From CAYWFU01 sp964457585 (GTDB taxonomy: Bacteria > JACRDZ01): a stretch of DNA of 20,719 nt. The first letter of the stretch is position 1. Each line of letters begins with the position of its first letter. The stretch spans positions 1 to 20,719 of the forward strand of contig CAYWFU010000051.1 of NCBI GenBank assembly GCA_964457585.1, given 5' to 3'. The notes below the pieces were generated by a model that searched no databases, was not told the DNA's origin, and worked only from the letters and a program-made list of their open reading frames with translations. Shown here in pieces: positions 1 to 6,891 of this stretch. Made by a program: the position numbers and the translations under genes.

Positions 1-501
1 TTGAACTGCTTTTTTTTCTTCTTCTGTTAATGCTTTATATCCTCTTCCATACGGCCAGCCATATCCCCAGCGGTACCAAGTTGGATAAATCCATGCTCCT
101 CCGTTACGCACTCCTTGATAAACCAGATTAGCGAGATTAGTGTCATTTGTTTTTGTGATTATACAATCTCTTAAAGCTTCATCAGCTTTAATACGTTCTT
201 CTTCAGTACCACCTTGATAGTATGCTATATCATGCATAAAACAGCATTCACACCATAAATTTTTATTTTTAGATGTTCCGTCCGGGAATAAACTGCATCC
301 ATCGCTTTCAAAAGGTTTAAGATCATCCGGTGAACAGCTAAAATTAGGGAATCCATTATCTATTTGTTTATTAAAAGAAGATTCAAATTTGTGAATATCT
401 GGTTTAATTTTTAAAACCAATGAATCAAAATATGCTTTTTCAAATGCATATATTGGAGTTAAAATTATAAAATAAAAAAATAAAATTTTTATTTTTTGCA
501 T
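1..501 (-). CDS. Secreted phospholipase A2-like protein (C-terminus beyond window)
   Basis: An open frame of 167 codons runs without a stop from an ATG at 501 to the left edge, so the C-terminus is missing. The first 19 or so residues are a signal peptide (MQKIKILFFYFIILTPIYA), so the protein should be exported. Around residues 87-116 it has DGCSLFPDGT, then CECCFMHDIAYY, then an ADEALRDC segment. The CCxxHD motif is the signature of the phospholipase A2 fold: the His-Asp pair activates water, the flanking cysteines form disulfides, and the upstream Asp/Gly-rich loop could bind calcium. The end seen is rich in Trp, Tyr and Gly. By family it would hydrolyse the sn-2 ester of phospholipids or keep only the fold; activity is inferred. 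The ribosome site is weak (AGAGG about 15 bases upstream), so the start rests on the signal peptide. It lies 75 bases downstream of a lipid-kinase-like gene on the same strand. Confidence 0.68.
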   Translation of the reverse strand, partial: MQKIKILFFYFIILTPIYAFEKAYFDSLVLKIKPDIHKFESSFNKQIDNGFPNFSCSPDDLKPFESDGCSLFPDGTSKNKNLWCECCFMHDIAYYQGGTEEERIKADEALRDCIITKTNDTNLANLVYQGVRNGGAWIYPTWYRWGYGWPYGRGYKALTEEEKKAVQ

Positions 502-576
502 AGTAAGGAATATTTACCTCTATTTCAGCTGGTGAAAATTTGTCATCAACTCACTGTTTCCTTTTTTTAGTTGTCA

Positions 577-1458
577 TTAATATATCATCCTTAATTTATT
601 TGGTAATATTTCAAAATTAAAATGGTTGCTTTCTTTTATCAAATCGCCATGAATCTGCAAAAATAATTCTTTATCTGATAAAATATTTATCTTTTTAGCC
701 TTTATATATTTACCAATTTTATTCTTATATAAAAAAGATGTCAAAATACAATAACACACATTTAGTGTCCTGGAGTTAATACATCGCAAATGTAAGTATT
801 TATCATCAATCACAGCTTCCGGCATGATATTTAGTCCAAAACCATAATGTGGAATTTTTGAAATGATTAGAGATAAAACATTTTCAATTTCAATAATTTT
901 TCCGTCAATATCAAGTTTAATATTACATCTTTCATACTCTTTAAAAATTGCATCTTTTGTAGCTCTAATATACGGGATAAGGCCTTTTATATTTGCACCT
1001 CCTTTTGGAACTAAATATTTTTCACGCAATTTTAATATTTTTCCATCAATACCTATACTTGCAAATAAGGCTTTTCTATCATTATTGCATAATATTAAAT
1101 CTAAAAGATGAACTTTGCCATTTTTAATTTGTTCTAAAATTTTTGTGATAGAATTTGGTAATTGAAGTGTATATTTTAGCGCATTACCAGTACCAAAAGG
1201 TAAATAAGAGATAGTAGTTTGATCACTGATTGAATTTATAATATCATAAATTGTTCCATCTCCTCCACAACCTATGATAACATCAACGTTATTCTCCAAA
1301 TTTTTAATACAATTATGAAATTCCTGTCTGGATTTAGTATCCAGACCTGCAATAATGCATTCTCCATCTAAAAATTTTGAAGCTTGTTTTAAAATTTTAT
1401 ATTTATTATCAATGCTTAATCCGCCAGAACATGGATTTACAACAAATCCAAATTTCAT
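577..1458 (-). CDS. Diacylglycerol/lipid kinase family protein (DAGK catalytic domain)
   Basis: This 293-residue cytoplasmic protein has the marks of the DAGK_cat/YegS-like family, which transfers phosphate from ATP to diacylglycerol, sphingoid bases or related lipids. Visible motifs are NPCSGG at residues 8-13, the nucleotide-binding GGDGT at 65-69, and PFGTGN at 87-92, followed by a C-terminal beta-rich half. The length matches the family's usual 290-310. The ATG is preceded by AGGAGC at a normal distance, and that ribosome site sits just after the stop of a small upstream membrane ORF, so the two are probably translationally coupled. A PAP2-phosphatase stump lies further upstream on the same strand, and a phospholipase A2-like gene lies downstream. 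The grouping suggests phospholipid turnover. The lipid substrate cannot be told from sequence; the family also includes kinases of other lipids, and of undefined substrates. Confidence 0.88.
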   Translation of the reverse strand: MKFGFVVNPCSGGLSIDNKYKILKQASKFLDGECIIAGLDTKSRQEFHNCIKNLENNVDVIIGCGGDGTIYDIINSISDQTTISYLPFGTGNALKYTLQLPNSITKILEQIKNGKVHLLDLILCNNDRKALFASIGIDGKILKLREKYLVPKGGANIKGLIPYIRATKDAIFKEYERCNIKLDIDGKIIEIENVLSLIISKIPHYGFGLNIMPEAVIDDKYLHLRCINSRTLNVCYCILTSFLYKNKIGKYIKAKKINILSDKELFLQIHGDLIKESNHFNFEILPNKLRMIY

Positions 1459-1471
1459 TTATTGCTCCTAT

Positions 1472-1660
1472 TCACATTTTTTTAAATAACAAATTTTTAA
1501 AATGAACAATTATTGGAAAAAATCCATATAAAAGAGAAGCACCTAGAATTGGAGTAATAATAAATAACTTAAATGATGAAATGAAATTTGAATGTACATG
1601 GATTACATCTATTATATTTTTTTCAAATGTTTCTATCCAATGAGGTTCTTTATTTTTCAT
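1472..1660 (-). CDS. Small membrane protein of unknown function (62 aa)
   Basis: A 62-codon frame starts with ATG preceded by GAGAGG, a plausible ribosome site, and stops 13 bases before the downstream lipid-kinase start. Residues 1-28 are polar; residues about 29-53 form one hydrophobic segment containing FIITPILGASLLYGFF, ended by a basic tail (KNLLFKKM), which suggests a single membrane span. I do not recognise a family. It sits between a PAP2-phosphatase C-terminal stump and the kinase gene, so it may be a separate small subunit or the surviving start of a second broken membrane protein. The good ribosome site and tight spacing favour real translation; low complexity and small size are the main doubts. 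Confidence 0.45.
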   Translation of the reverse strand: MKNKEPHWIETFEKNIIDVIHVHSNFISSFKLFIITPILGASLLYGFFPIIVHFKNLLFKKM

Positions 1661-1702
1661 AGGTAGCCTCTCATTATAATAATATACACTTTTTTTTTCT
1701 AA

Positions 1703-1879
1703 TTATAAAGTCCAAATAAAAAATCTAAATGACAATAATCCTAAAACTACTCCAAGCAGTAGATCTAATAAATAATGCTGTTTTGTAAAAATACAACTTA
1801 ATGCAATAATGATTGGGAATAAATAAGCCCATGTGCCAATTGAGCAAGATAAATATAATGCTGTTAATGTTGCTTCTAA
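1703..1879 (-). pseudogene. C-terminal remnant of a PAP2-superfamily phosphatase
   Basis: Between two stops, the minus strand encodes 58 residues: two hydrophobic segments around the motif SCIFTKQHYLLD, followed by LLLGVVLG. S-x6-H-x3-D followed by a glycine-bearing membrane helix is the third signature block of PAP2 (lipid phosphate phosphatase) membrane enzymes, in which the His is part of the active site. The preceding residues (TLTALYL...) look like the helix that normally follows the second PAP2 motif (PSxH). That motif and everything before it are absent: tandem stops lie directly upstream and no continuation is visible in other frames. There is no start codon or ribosome site. I read it as the stump of a lipid-phosphate phosphatase that once headed the operon with the downstream kinase, truncated where the gltX promoter region begins. 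Confidence 0.6.
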
Positions 1880-1897
1880 TTATTAGAAAGCTATGTT
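1870..1897 (+). promoter_or_regulatory. Possible gltX promoter
   Basis: TTGCTT at 1870-1875 and TATGTT at 1892-1897 are separated by 16 bases and lie about 40 bases before the gltX start. Both hexamers deviate from the sigma-70 consensus, and AT-rich DNA yields such matches by chance. The site overlaps the broken 5' end of the PAP2 remnant on the other strand. Confidence 0.3.
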
Positions 1898-1937
1898 AAA
1901 ATATTAGTTTGAAGAAAAATAACGGAGGATATTCTTA

Positions 1938-3386
1938 ATGATAAGAACTAGATTTGCACCAAGTCCTACAGGTTATATGCATATCGGTAATTTGCGTACT
2001 GCATTATATGCATATTTAATTGCTAAACATAATAACGGTAAATTTATACTTCGAATTGAAGACACTGATCAGGAAAGATTTATGCAGGATGCAGTTGATT
2101 TAATTTATAAAGCATTAAAAGAAACACATTTAGCTCATGATGAAGGTCCTGATATTGGCGGAGAATATGGACCATATATTCAAAGTCAAAGAAAAAATAT
2201 TTATATGCAATATGCAAAAAAACTTATAGAAAATGGACAGGCTTATTATTGCTTTTGCGATAAAGACAGGCTTGATATTGCAAGAAAACAATGTGAAGAA
2301 AAGAAAATAACAGCAAAATATGATGGTTATTGTAAGACATTGACTCCTGCTGCAATTGAGGAAAATCTCAAAGCAGGGAAATCTTTTGTCATAAGACAGG
2401 ATATTCCAGAAGCAGGAACAACAACATTTACCGATGTTGTATTTGGAGATATTACTGTTGAAAACAGTACTCTTACGGATCAAATTTTAATAAAATCAGA
2501 TGGATTCCCAACTTATAATTTCGCAAATGTTATTGATGATCATCTTATGAATATTACACATATTGTTAGAGGGACAGAATATTTATCTTCAACACCAAAA
2601 TATAATTTATTATATAAATCTTTTGGCTGGGCAATACCTATTTATATACATGTTCCGCCTATTATGAAATCTGCCACAGAAAAGCTCAGTAAACGTTCAG
2701 GAGATGCTTCTTATGAGGATTTTATAAATAAAGGTTATCTTACTGATGCGATCCTTAATTATGTTCTGCTGCTTGGCTGGAATCCTGGAGATGACAGAGA
2801 AATATTTTCTTTAGAAGAAATGGAAAAAGAGTTTGAAATCGAAAAAATCAATAAATCACCTGCTATTTTTAATGAGGTAAAATTAAACTGGATGAACAAA
2901 CAATATATTTTAAAATTATCGCTTGATGTTTTTCATCAAAAAGCTTTTAAATATTTAGATAGCTCAATTAAGCGTAAAGATTTGGATTTAATGGAAATAA
3001 GCAAATTATTACAACAGCGAATAGATAAATTTAATGATATACCTTCGCATCTTGATTTTTTTAATGCTCTTCCTGAATATGATATAAATCTTTATATTCA
3101 TAAAAAAATGAAAACAGATACAAAAAATTCTTTAGAAAATCTAAAACATATATTGGAAGCCTTAAGCAGCATAACTAATTGGGATGAAAAAATAATACAT
3201 GATACTTTGCTTAACCTTATTTCTAAATTAGATGTTAAAAACGGTCAAATATTATGGCCATTAAGAGTTGCTCTTTCTGGTAAAGAATCTTCGCCTGGCG
3301 GTGGAATTGAGCTTGCAGTAATATTTGGCAGAGAAGAAACTATTAAAAGAATTGAAAAAGCAATTGAGAAATTGAGTAAGAGTTAG
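1938..3386 (+). CDS. gltX: Glutamyl-tRNA synthetase (GluRS)
   Basis: This cytoplasmic class I enzyme joins glutamate to its tRNA using ATP. The 482-residue length is typical of bacterial GluRS. The N-terminal Rossmann catalytic domain opens with FAPSPTGYMHIGNLRTAL, whose HIGN (15-18) is the usual GluRS form of the HIGH motif, followed by LRIEDTD. The KMSKS-type loop is KLSKRSG from residue 249. C105 and C107 with YC at 131-132 resemble the zinc-binding knuckle found in many GluRS. The C-terminal part, including SPGGGIEL, is the helical anticodon-binding region. The ATG follows GGAGG at a good distance. glnS lies 14 kb downstream in the same window, so this enzyme need not misacylate tRNA-Gln; whether it discriminates cannot be read here. 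It appears to be a single-gene unit. Confidence 0.96.
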   Translation: MIRTRFAPSPTGYMHIGNLRTALYAYLIAKHNNGKFILRIEDTDQERFMQDAVDLIYKALKETHLAHDEGPDIGGEYGPYIQSQRKNIYMQYAKKLIENGQAYYCFCDKDRLDIARKQCEEKKITAKYDGYCKTLTPAAIEENLKAGKSFVIRQDIPEAGTTTFTDVVFGDITVENSTLTDQILIKSDGFPTYNFANVIDDHLMNITHIVRGTEYLSSTPKYNLLYKSFGWAIPIYIHVPPIMKSATEKLSKRSGDASYEDFINKGYLTDAILNYVLLLGWNPGDDREIFSLEEMEKEFEIEKINKSPAIFNEVKLNWMNKQYILKLSLDVFHQKAFKYLDSSIKRKDLDLMEISKLLQQRIDKFNDIPSHLDFFNALPEYDINLYIHKKMKTDTKNSLENLKHILEALSSITNWDEKIIHDTLLNLISKLDVKNGQILWPLRVALSGKESSPGGGIELAVIFGREETIKRIEKAIEKLSKS

Positions 3387-3434
3387 AATAACACAAATGT
3401 ATAATTAACTTTATCGACAAAAAAATAAAATTGC

Positions 3435-3462
3435 TTGACAAAAAAATGGGAGAAGGTAAAAT
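3435..3462 (+). promoter_or_regulatory. Promoter candidate upstream of TA module 1
   Basis: A perfect TTGACA (3435-3440) and TAAAAT (3457-3462) are separated by 16 bases. It points towards the antitoxin at 3648 and lies just before a dispersed repeat copy, so it may belong to the TA module or be associated with the repeat. The implied leader is about 180 bases. Confidence 0.42.
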
Positions 3463-3465
3463 TAA

Positions 3466-3548
3466 TGTAACTATTCAACACATTTATTTCGCGGTGTAGG
3501 AGAGTTTGTCATTCCCGCAGTGTTTAAGCTGGAATCCAGATTTTATAT
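3466..3548 (+). repeat. Dispersed repeat, single-arm copy A
   Basis: The stretch starts TGTAACTATTCAACA and ends GCTGGAATCCAGATTTTA, with TGTCATTCCCGC between. The same order of blocks occurs at 5909 onward (there as an inverted pair) and, more diverged, at 7525-7602. The GTCATTCCCGC...GGAATCCAG core resembles short intergenic repeats widespread in bacterial genomes. It is noncoding and fills most of the gap between gltX and the antitoxin. Confidence 0.6.
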
Positions 3549-3647
3549 TAAAAAGGAAAAACATATATTTTTCTTAATTATCTTTATTTTCTATGGTTAA
3601 AATGTAAAAAGATATTTAATTCTTGTAACGCAAAAGGAGGAATCCTT

Positions 3648-3878
3648 ATGTCTCGTATAATAGATGTTCATGATTTACCCGATGAAGAAGTTAGTCTTAT
3701 ACAAGATTTTGTAGAATTTTTAAGAATAAAACTTAAAAAAAATTCTTTTAAAGAAGAGGAGTTAAAAAATAAAGAGTGGAGTAAATTAGCAATAGCCAGT
3801 TTTTCAAAAGACTGGGAAAATGAGAAAGATGCTATATATGATAATTGGGAGGAATCTTATCATGCATCAAAAAGGTGA
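3648..3878 (+). CDS. Antitoxin of a MazF/PemK-type TA module (module 1)
   Basis: A 76-residue, highly charged protein (MSRIIDVHDLPDEEVSLIQD...) starts at an ATG with AGGAGG a few bases upstream. The N-terminal part resembles the short DNA-binding or dimerising start of DUF2281/VapB-like antitoxins. The C-terminal tail (DWENEKDAIYDNWEE) has the Trp/Asp/Tyr-rich pattern often found in antitoxins paired with MazF/PemK toxins, where the tail blocks the toxin. The toxin reading frame begins inside the last codons (17-base overlap), typical of such pairs. The toxin itself is frameshifted, so this antitoxin may now be an orphan, possibly cross-acting with the intact module at 6083-6608. Family assignment rests on context and the tail more than on strong motifs. 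Confidence 0.72.
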   Translation: MSRIIDVHDLPDEEVSLIQDFVEFLRIKLKKNSFKEEELKNKEWSKLAIASFSKDWENEKDAIYDNWEESYHASKR

Positions 3879-4192
3879 TGTTGTTCTGATTCCATTTCCT
3901 TTTACTGATCTTTCTTCTAACAAAACGCGACCTGCTGTAATAATCAGTATTGATGAATTTGAAAAACAAACAGGCGACATTACAGTGGCAATGATAACTT
4001 CTATCCCACATTCTACCTTCTTATGATTATGAACTTAAAAACTGGCAAGATGCAAATTTGCTTTCTCCTTCATGGGTTAGGACTAAATTAGTTACTCTTA
4101 CTCCAAAGCTTATTCGTTATAAGCCAGGAAGACTTACTAATTCAGATTTGAACGAAGTAGAAAAACGGATACGTTTAGCTTTTGGAATATAA
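3862..4192 (+). pseudogene. MazF/PemK-family endoribonuclease toxin, frameshifted
   Basis: From ATG 3862 (GGGAGG upstream) the frame reads MHQKGDVVLIPFPFTDL, then KTRPAVIIS, the classic MazF/PemK N-terminus: a beta-barrel mRNA interferase with the conserved Arg-Pro pair. It continues to MITSIPHS and hits a TGA at 4024-4026 after about 54 residues. The next frame then continues immediately with YDYELKNWQDANLLSPSWV and IRLAFGI, ending at TAA 4192. This supplies the expected Leu/Ser/Pro-Ser-x-V segment of MazF proteins. One extra base (or two missing) around 4012-4022 explains the break. The restored protein would be about 110 residues, the family norm. The intact relative at 6083-6427 shares GDxVLxPFPFTDL. 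A sequencing or assembly error cannot be excluded. Confidence 0.75.
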
Positions 4193-4232
4193 AAGTTTCT
4201 AAATACTTATTTATAACAAGGATTAACATAAT

Positions 4233-5846
4233 ATGAAAATATTATTTGCAGGACTAATCTTTGCTGTTTTTGCTATTATGATATTGGGATTTTATACTTT
4301 AATGATAACTCCCTATATCGGCATGGAATTAGTTTTGAAAAATAATATTGAAATAGTTAAAATTGAGGATATGCTATTAGAAAAAAGTGATTTTCAGCGA
4401 TTTCCAGAATTCTTTTCCCAAAAAGCAGAAGCCTTCTGGTGGCAAAGACAAGAAAAGCTATATAATATCATTCGACAAAAGAAAATAATTAGATTAGAAT
4501 TACCTCAATATAATAGCCCTCCGATAATAATTTCAGTACAGGTGAAATCTTTTCCAACAATTGAGATATTTAAAAAAGTTGGGTTGATTGATCTTATAGC
4601 TTTGATATTTGTGATATTAGCGCTTCATCTTTTTTATAGAACCAACCATTTCCCCAACCAGCTTTGTGCTTTTTTTATGGCTTTTCTGGCAATGTATTAT
4701 ACAAGCGCTGCTCCTGTTATATATCGAGACATAACTTTACCGCCTTTTTTATTTCAATTCTTTATTAAAGCGCTATTTATTGGAGCTGGAGGCTTAATAA
4801 CCCTGATACACTTTTCTTTAATTTTCCCTAAACCTAAATCATTTCTTATTATTTTTCCAAAACTTATTTATGTGCTGTATGCATATTTTCTAACAAGCGT
4901 TTTACTTTATTTCTTGAAAATTACTGCTTTTGGCGCTACATTCCCTTTTCTTTTTTTCTGGGTGATAATTATGGCAGGAGCATTTTTACATTCCTGGATT
5001 TCCGAAAAAGAGTTGTTTTTGAAGAAACAAATCCACCTTACCTTGATGTCTCCAATTATTGTGGGTCTTGTGTTTATCCTTTTATTTTTACTTCCGCCAT
5101 TTCTAAATTTACCCCCAATGGATTTTACATATTTTGCTTTATTTTCCCTTGTACTTCCATTTTCTTTAAGTTTTGCCACTGAAAATTTTTATCTTTATCA
5201 GGAAAATATAAATAAAGAAATAGCAAGACAGAAGGAACGTGAGCATATTTTAGAAGAACTTCATGATAATCTTGGAAACGATTTGATAAACATAAAAGTA
5301 TCCAGTGAAGCTGCAATTCAATATATTCCTCATGACTTAAAGAAAGTAGAAGAAACTATAAACAACATTCAAAATCTTTCGAAAAATTGTCTGGAACAAC
5401 TGAGAAATTTTTTATGGGTAATAGATTTGGAAGCAAATAACTGGGAAGAGATCATTGGCTATTTTAAAGAAACCGGTGAAAAAGTTTTAGAGAATAACAA
5501 CATAAAATTGGAATGGATATATTTATCTCCTGATAAAGATATTATTTCACCGAGTTTCGCGCTGAAGTTTAATTTATCCCGTATTTATAAAGAGATTATT
5601 ACCAATATCTTAAAACATGCAAATGCTAAAAAAGTAAAAATAAATTTTTTGGTGAATGGAAGCAGATTGGAAATGAAAATAGAAGACGATGGTGTTGGAT
5701 TTGATATTAATCGTGCTTTACAGAAAAGCACTTATGGTCTTAAAAACATGAGTAAAAGGATTAAAGAGATTGGAGGTAAAATAGAATTTATTTCTCAAAA
5801 AGGTAAGGGATGTGTGATTCTCCTTATTGTTCCTTTTGTGGTATAA
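4233..5846 (+). CDS. Membrane sensor histidine kinase, NarL/LuxR-type (HisKA_3 + HATPase_c)
   Basis: This 537-residue sensor autophosphorylates on His and passes phosphate to a response regulator. Residues 2-24 form a first membrane helix and about 25-115 an extracytoplasmic region. About 117-315 hold several hydrophobic helices, including LIHFSLIFPKPK, a pattern seen in multi-helix sensor domains of ComP-like kinases. A short coiled stretch (NKEIARQKEREHILEE) leads to the HisKA_3 box ELHDNLGNDL with the phospho-acceptor His344. The ATPase domain has N-box EIITNILKHA (N458), DDGVGF at 485-490 and a YGLKNM lid. The cognate partner is almost certainly the LuxR-type regulator at 6892, although a TA pair and a repeat now lie between. 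AAGGA lies about 10 bases before the ATG. The signal sensed is unknown. Confidence 0.93.
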   Translation: MKILFAGLIFAVFAIMILGFYTLMITPYIGMELVLKNNIEIVKIEDMLLEKSDFQRFPEFFSQKAEAFWWQRQEKLYNIIRQKKIIRLELPQYNSPPIIISVQVKSFPTIEIFKKVGLIDLIALIFVILALHLFYRTNHFPNQLCAFFMAFLAMYYTSAAPVIYRDITLPPFLFQFFIKALFIGAGGLITLIHFSLIFPKPKSFLIIFPKLIYVLYAYFLTSVLLYFLKITAFGATFPFLFFWVIIMAGAFLHSWISEKELFLKKQIHLTLMSPIIVGLVFILLFLLPPFLNLPPMDFTYFALFSLVLPFSLSFATENFYLYQENINKEIARQKEREHILEELHDNLGNDLINIKVSSEAAIQYIPHDLKKVEETINNIQNLSKNCLEQLRNFLWVIDLEANNWEEIIGYFKETGEKVLENNNIKLEWIYLSPDKDIISPSFALKFNLSRIYKEIITNILKHANAKKVKINFLVNGSRLEMKIEDDGVGFDINRALQKSTYGLKNMSKRIKEIGGKIEFISQKGKGCVILLIVPFVV

Positions 5847-5848
5847 GT

Positions 5849-5870
5849 CAATACCTCAATTGGGGTATTG
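5849..5870. promoter_or_regulatory. NarL-like 7-2-7 inverted repeat, site 1
   Basis: TACCTCA-AT-TGGGGTA (5852-5867) lies within a 22-base near-perfect palindrome three bases after the kinase stop. The half-sites resemble the NarL heptamer TACYYMT, in the 7-2-7 inverted arrangement known for NarL-family regulators. A related perfect palindrome stands before the response regulator. No T-run follows, so a terminator is less likely. It may have belonged to an original promoter of the regulator, before the MITE and TA pair arrived. Confidence 0.5.
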
Positions 5871-5908
5871 ATAAGGGGAATGAAATAATAGTAAAATAAA
5901 TAAAAGAC

Positions 5909-6080
5909 GTAACTATTCAGCAAAATTTGAGAGTCTGTCATTCTCGACTTGTTTATTGGGAATTCAGCAGTATTAAATAAAAAAACGGTTCTGGATTCCT
6001 CCTCGACTTGTTTAATCGGGGATAAAAGATTGCGGGAATGACAACATTTTGAGGTCAATTATTAACTTTGCCGAATAAAT
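5909..6080. repeat. MITE-like inverted-repeat element, paired-arm copy
   Basis: The left arm starts GTAACTATTCAGCAAAATTT, passes CTGTCATTCTCG and ends GGGAATTCAG. The right arm, read on the other strand from 6080, has ATTTATTCGGCAAAG, then TTGTCATTCCCGC, and ends GGAATCCAG. The arms meet around an AT-rich centre near 5973-5990. No protein is encoded. The right end lies two bases from the stop of the mazF-type gene. Size, inverted termini and lack of coding suggest a miniature inverted-repeat element; target duplications were not identified. Confidence 0.6.
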
Positions 6081-6082
6081 GT

Positions 6083-6427
6083 TTAAAATATTTTTATTAA
6101 TTTTGATTTTAAATTTATTATTGTTTTTGTTGGTAGATGTCCCATACTTTTACGAATAAGACGAATATCAATAGTAAAAATTTTACCAAATTTAATAATA
6201 GAAGGTTTAGGCAAGCCAGATAAATTTAATTCTATTTTGGTAAGAAGATATTCGTCTAAATCTAATATAGATGGAATTTGAGAAGTAATGGCTACAAGAA
6301 TTACATCTTGACGATTGGAATTGTACCAATCAGAAGAAATAATTAATGCAGGGCGTTGTTTAGTAGCAGTTAAATCTGTGAAAGGAAATGGAACAAGAAC
6401 TATATCCCCTTGTTTATAATTTATCAT
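6083..6427 (-). CDS. MazF/PemK-family endoribonuclease toxin (module 2)
   Basis: About 114 residues beginning MINYKQGDIVLVPFPFTDL, followed by KQRPALIISS and AITSQIP: the MazF/PemK fold, a small beta-barrel that cuts mRNA, with the conserved Arg-Pro pair. The later GLPKPSIIKFGKIFTID matches the usual Leu-x-x-x-S-x-x-K/R region of the family and ends in LIRKSMGHL. The chosen ATG overlaps the antitoxin's end by 14 bases; in-frame ATGs at 6433 and 6442 are possible, the last with a weak GGAA upstream. It is intact, unlike its relative at 3862-4192, and faces the opposite way. The stop codon almost touches the MITE-like repeat. Cellular role (stabilisation, stress or phage response) cannot be told. 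Confidence 0.88.
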   Translation of the reverse strand: MINYKQGDIVLVPFPFTDLTATKQRPALIISSDWYNSNRQDVILVAITSQIPSILDLDEYLLTKIELNLSGLPKPSIIKFGKIFTIDIRLIRKSMGHLPTKTIINLKSKLIKIF

Positions 6428-6608
6428 AGACATCGTCTTCATGATTGTTCCAAAAGGAAAAAGAAGATTCGGATAATTTTAAAAAGTTTAAATCACCAGG
6501 CGAAGGTTTTACTAATGTTGGTAAATTTTCTAAAAGTTCTTTTTGTTCATCAAAAGTAAATTCTTTAATAGCTTGTTCTACTTTTTTTAATGATAAATGA
6601 ACTGACAT
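6414..6608 (-). CDS. Antitoxin of MazF/PemK-type TA module 2
   Basis: A 64-residue acidic protein (MSVHLSLKKVEQAIKEFTFD...) precedes and overlaps the MazF-type toxin on the minus strand. The ATG at 6608 has AAAGGAG at ideal distance; an upstream in-frame ATG (6641) would add 11 residues but has no ribosome site. The N-terminal half is predicted helical (VEQAIKEFTFDEQKELLENL). The C-terminal tail (SFSFWNNHEDDVYDKL) has the same Trp, acidic, YD pattern as the module 1 antitoxin, consistent with a toxin-wrapping segment. The two antitoxins otherwise look only distantly related. It should bind its own promoter with the toxin, as usual for such modules; that is family knowledge, not seen here. Confidence 0.75.
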   Translation of the reverse strand: MSVHLSLKKVEQAIKEFTFDEQKELLENLPTLVKPSPGDLNFLKLSESSFSFWNNHEDDVYDKL

Positions 6609-6631
6609 ATTATCTCCTTTAACTTTAATAA

Positions 6632-6660
6632 AAATTAACATTTTAATTAAAAAAAGTCAA
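6632..6660 (-). promoter_or_regulatory. Promoter candidate of TA module 2
   Basis: On the minus strand, TTGACT (6660-6655) is followed after 17 bases by TAATTT (6637-6632), about 25 bases before the AAAGGAG ribosome site of the antitoxin. The -35 is good and the -10 weak. Confidence 0.38.
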
Positions 6661-6801
6661 GAAAGTATTTCTAAGGTATAGGAATTTGAAAGTTATATTT
6701 TATGCCCAATGAGAATTGGACAACTCCAACATATTGTATTGTAGTTGCTCGATTTATTGAGCTTATTAAAGATTTTACATTATTCATTTTACAGTTGAAA
6801 T

Positions 6802-6841
6802 TATCCTATGGGGTATGGCATATATCCCAATTGGGATATAT
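6802..6841. promoter_or_regulatory. NarL-like inverted repeats before the response regulator (site 2)
   Basis: TATCCCA-AT-TGGGATA (6823-6838) is the core of a perfect 22-base palindrome (6820-6841), with the same 7-2-7 geometry as site 1 after the kinase gene. Just upstream, TATCCTATGGGGTA (6802-6815) is a further degenerate inverted pair without the two-base spacer. The palindrome centre lies about 61 bases before the regulator start. This fits autoregulation by the LuxR-type regulator, acting either on a promoter with TTGGGA at 6831 and TAATAT at 6853, or from an upstream activator position. The -35/-10 choice is unclear. Confidence 0.55.
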
Positions 6842-6891
6842 ACAATGAAATTTAATATATGATAACATTAAAAACAAATAGTGAGGCATTT

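Noticed and set aside
2130..2483. A 117-codon minus-strand frame inside gltX.
   Set aside because: It lies opposite the conserved GluRS catalytic and zinc-knuckle region and is Ile/Phe/Cys-rich without domain features.
5849..5870. The palindrome after the kinase gene as a rho-independent terminator.
   Set aside because: No T-run follows on the plus strand, the loop would be short, and the same core recurs in the regulator's promoter region, which fits an operator better.
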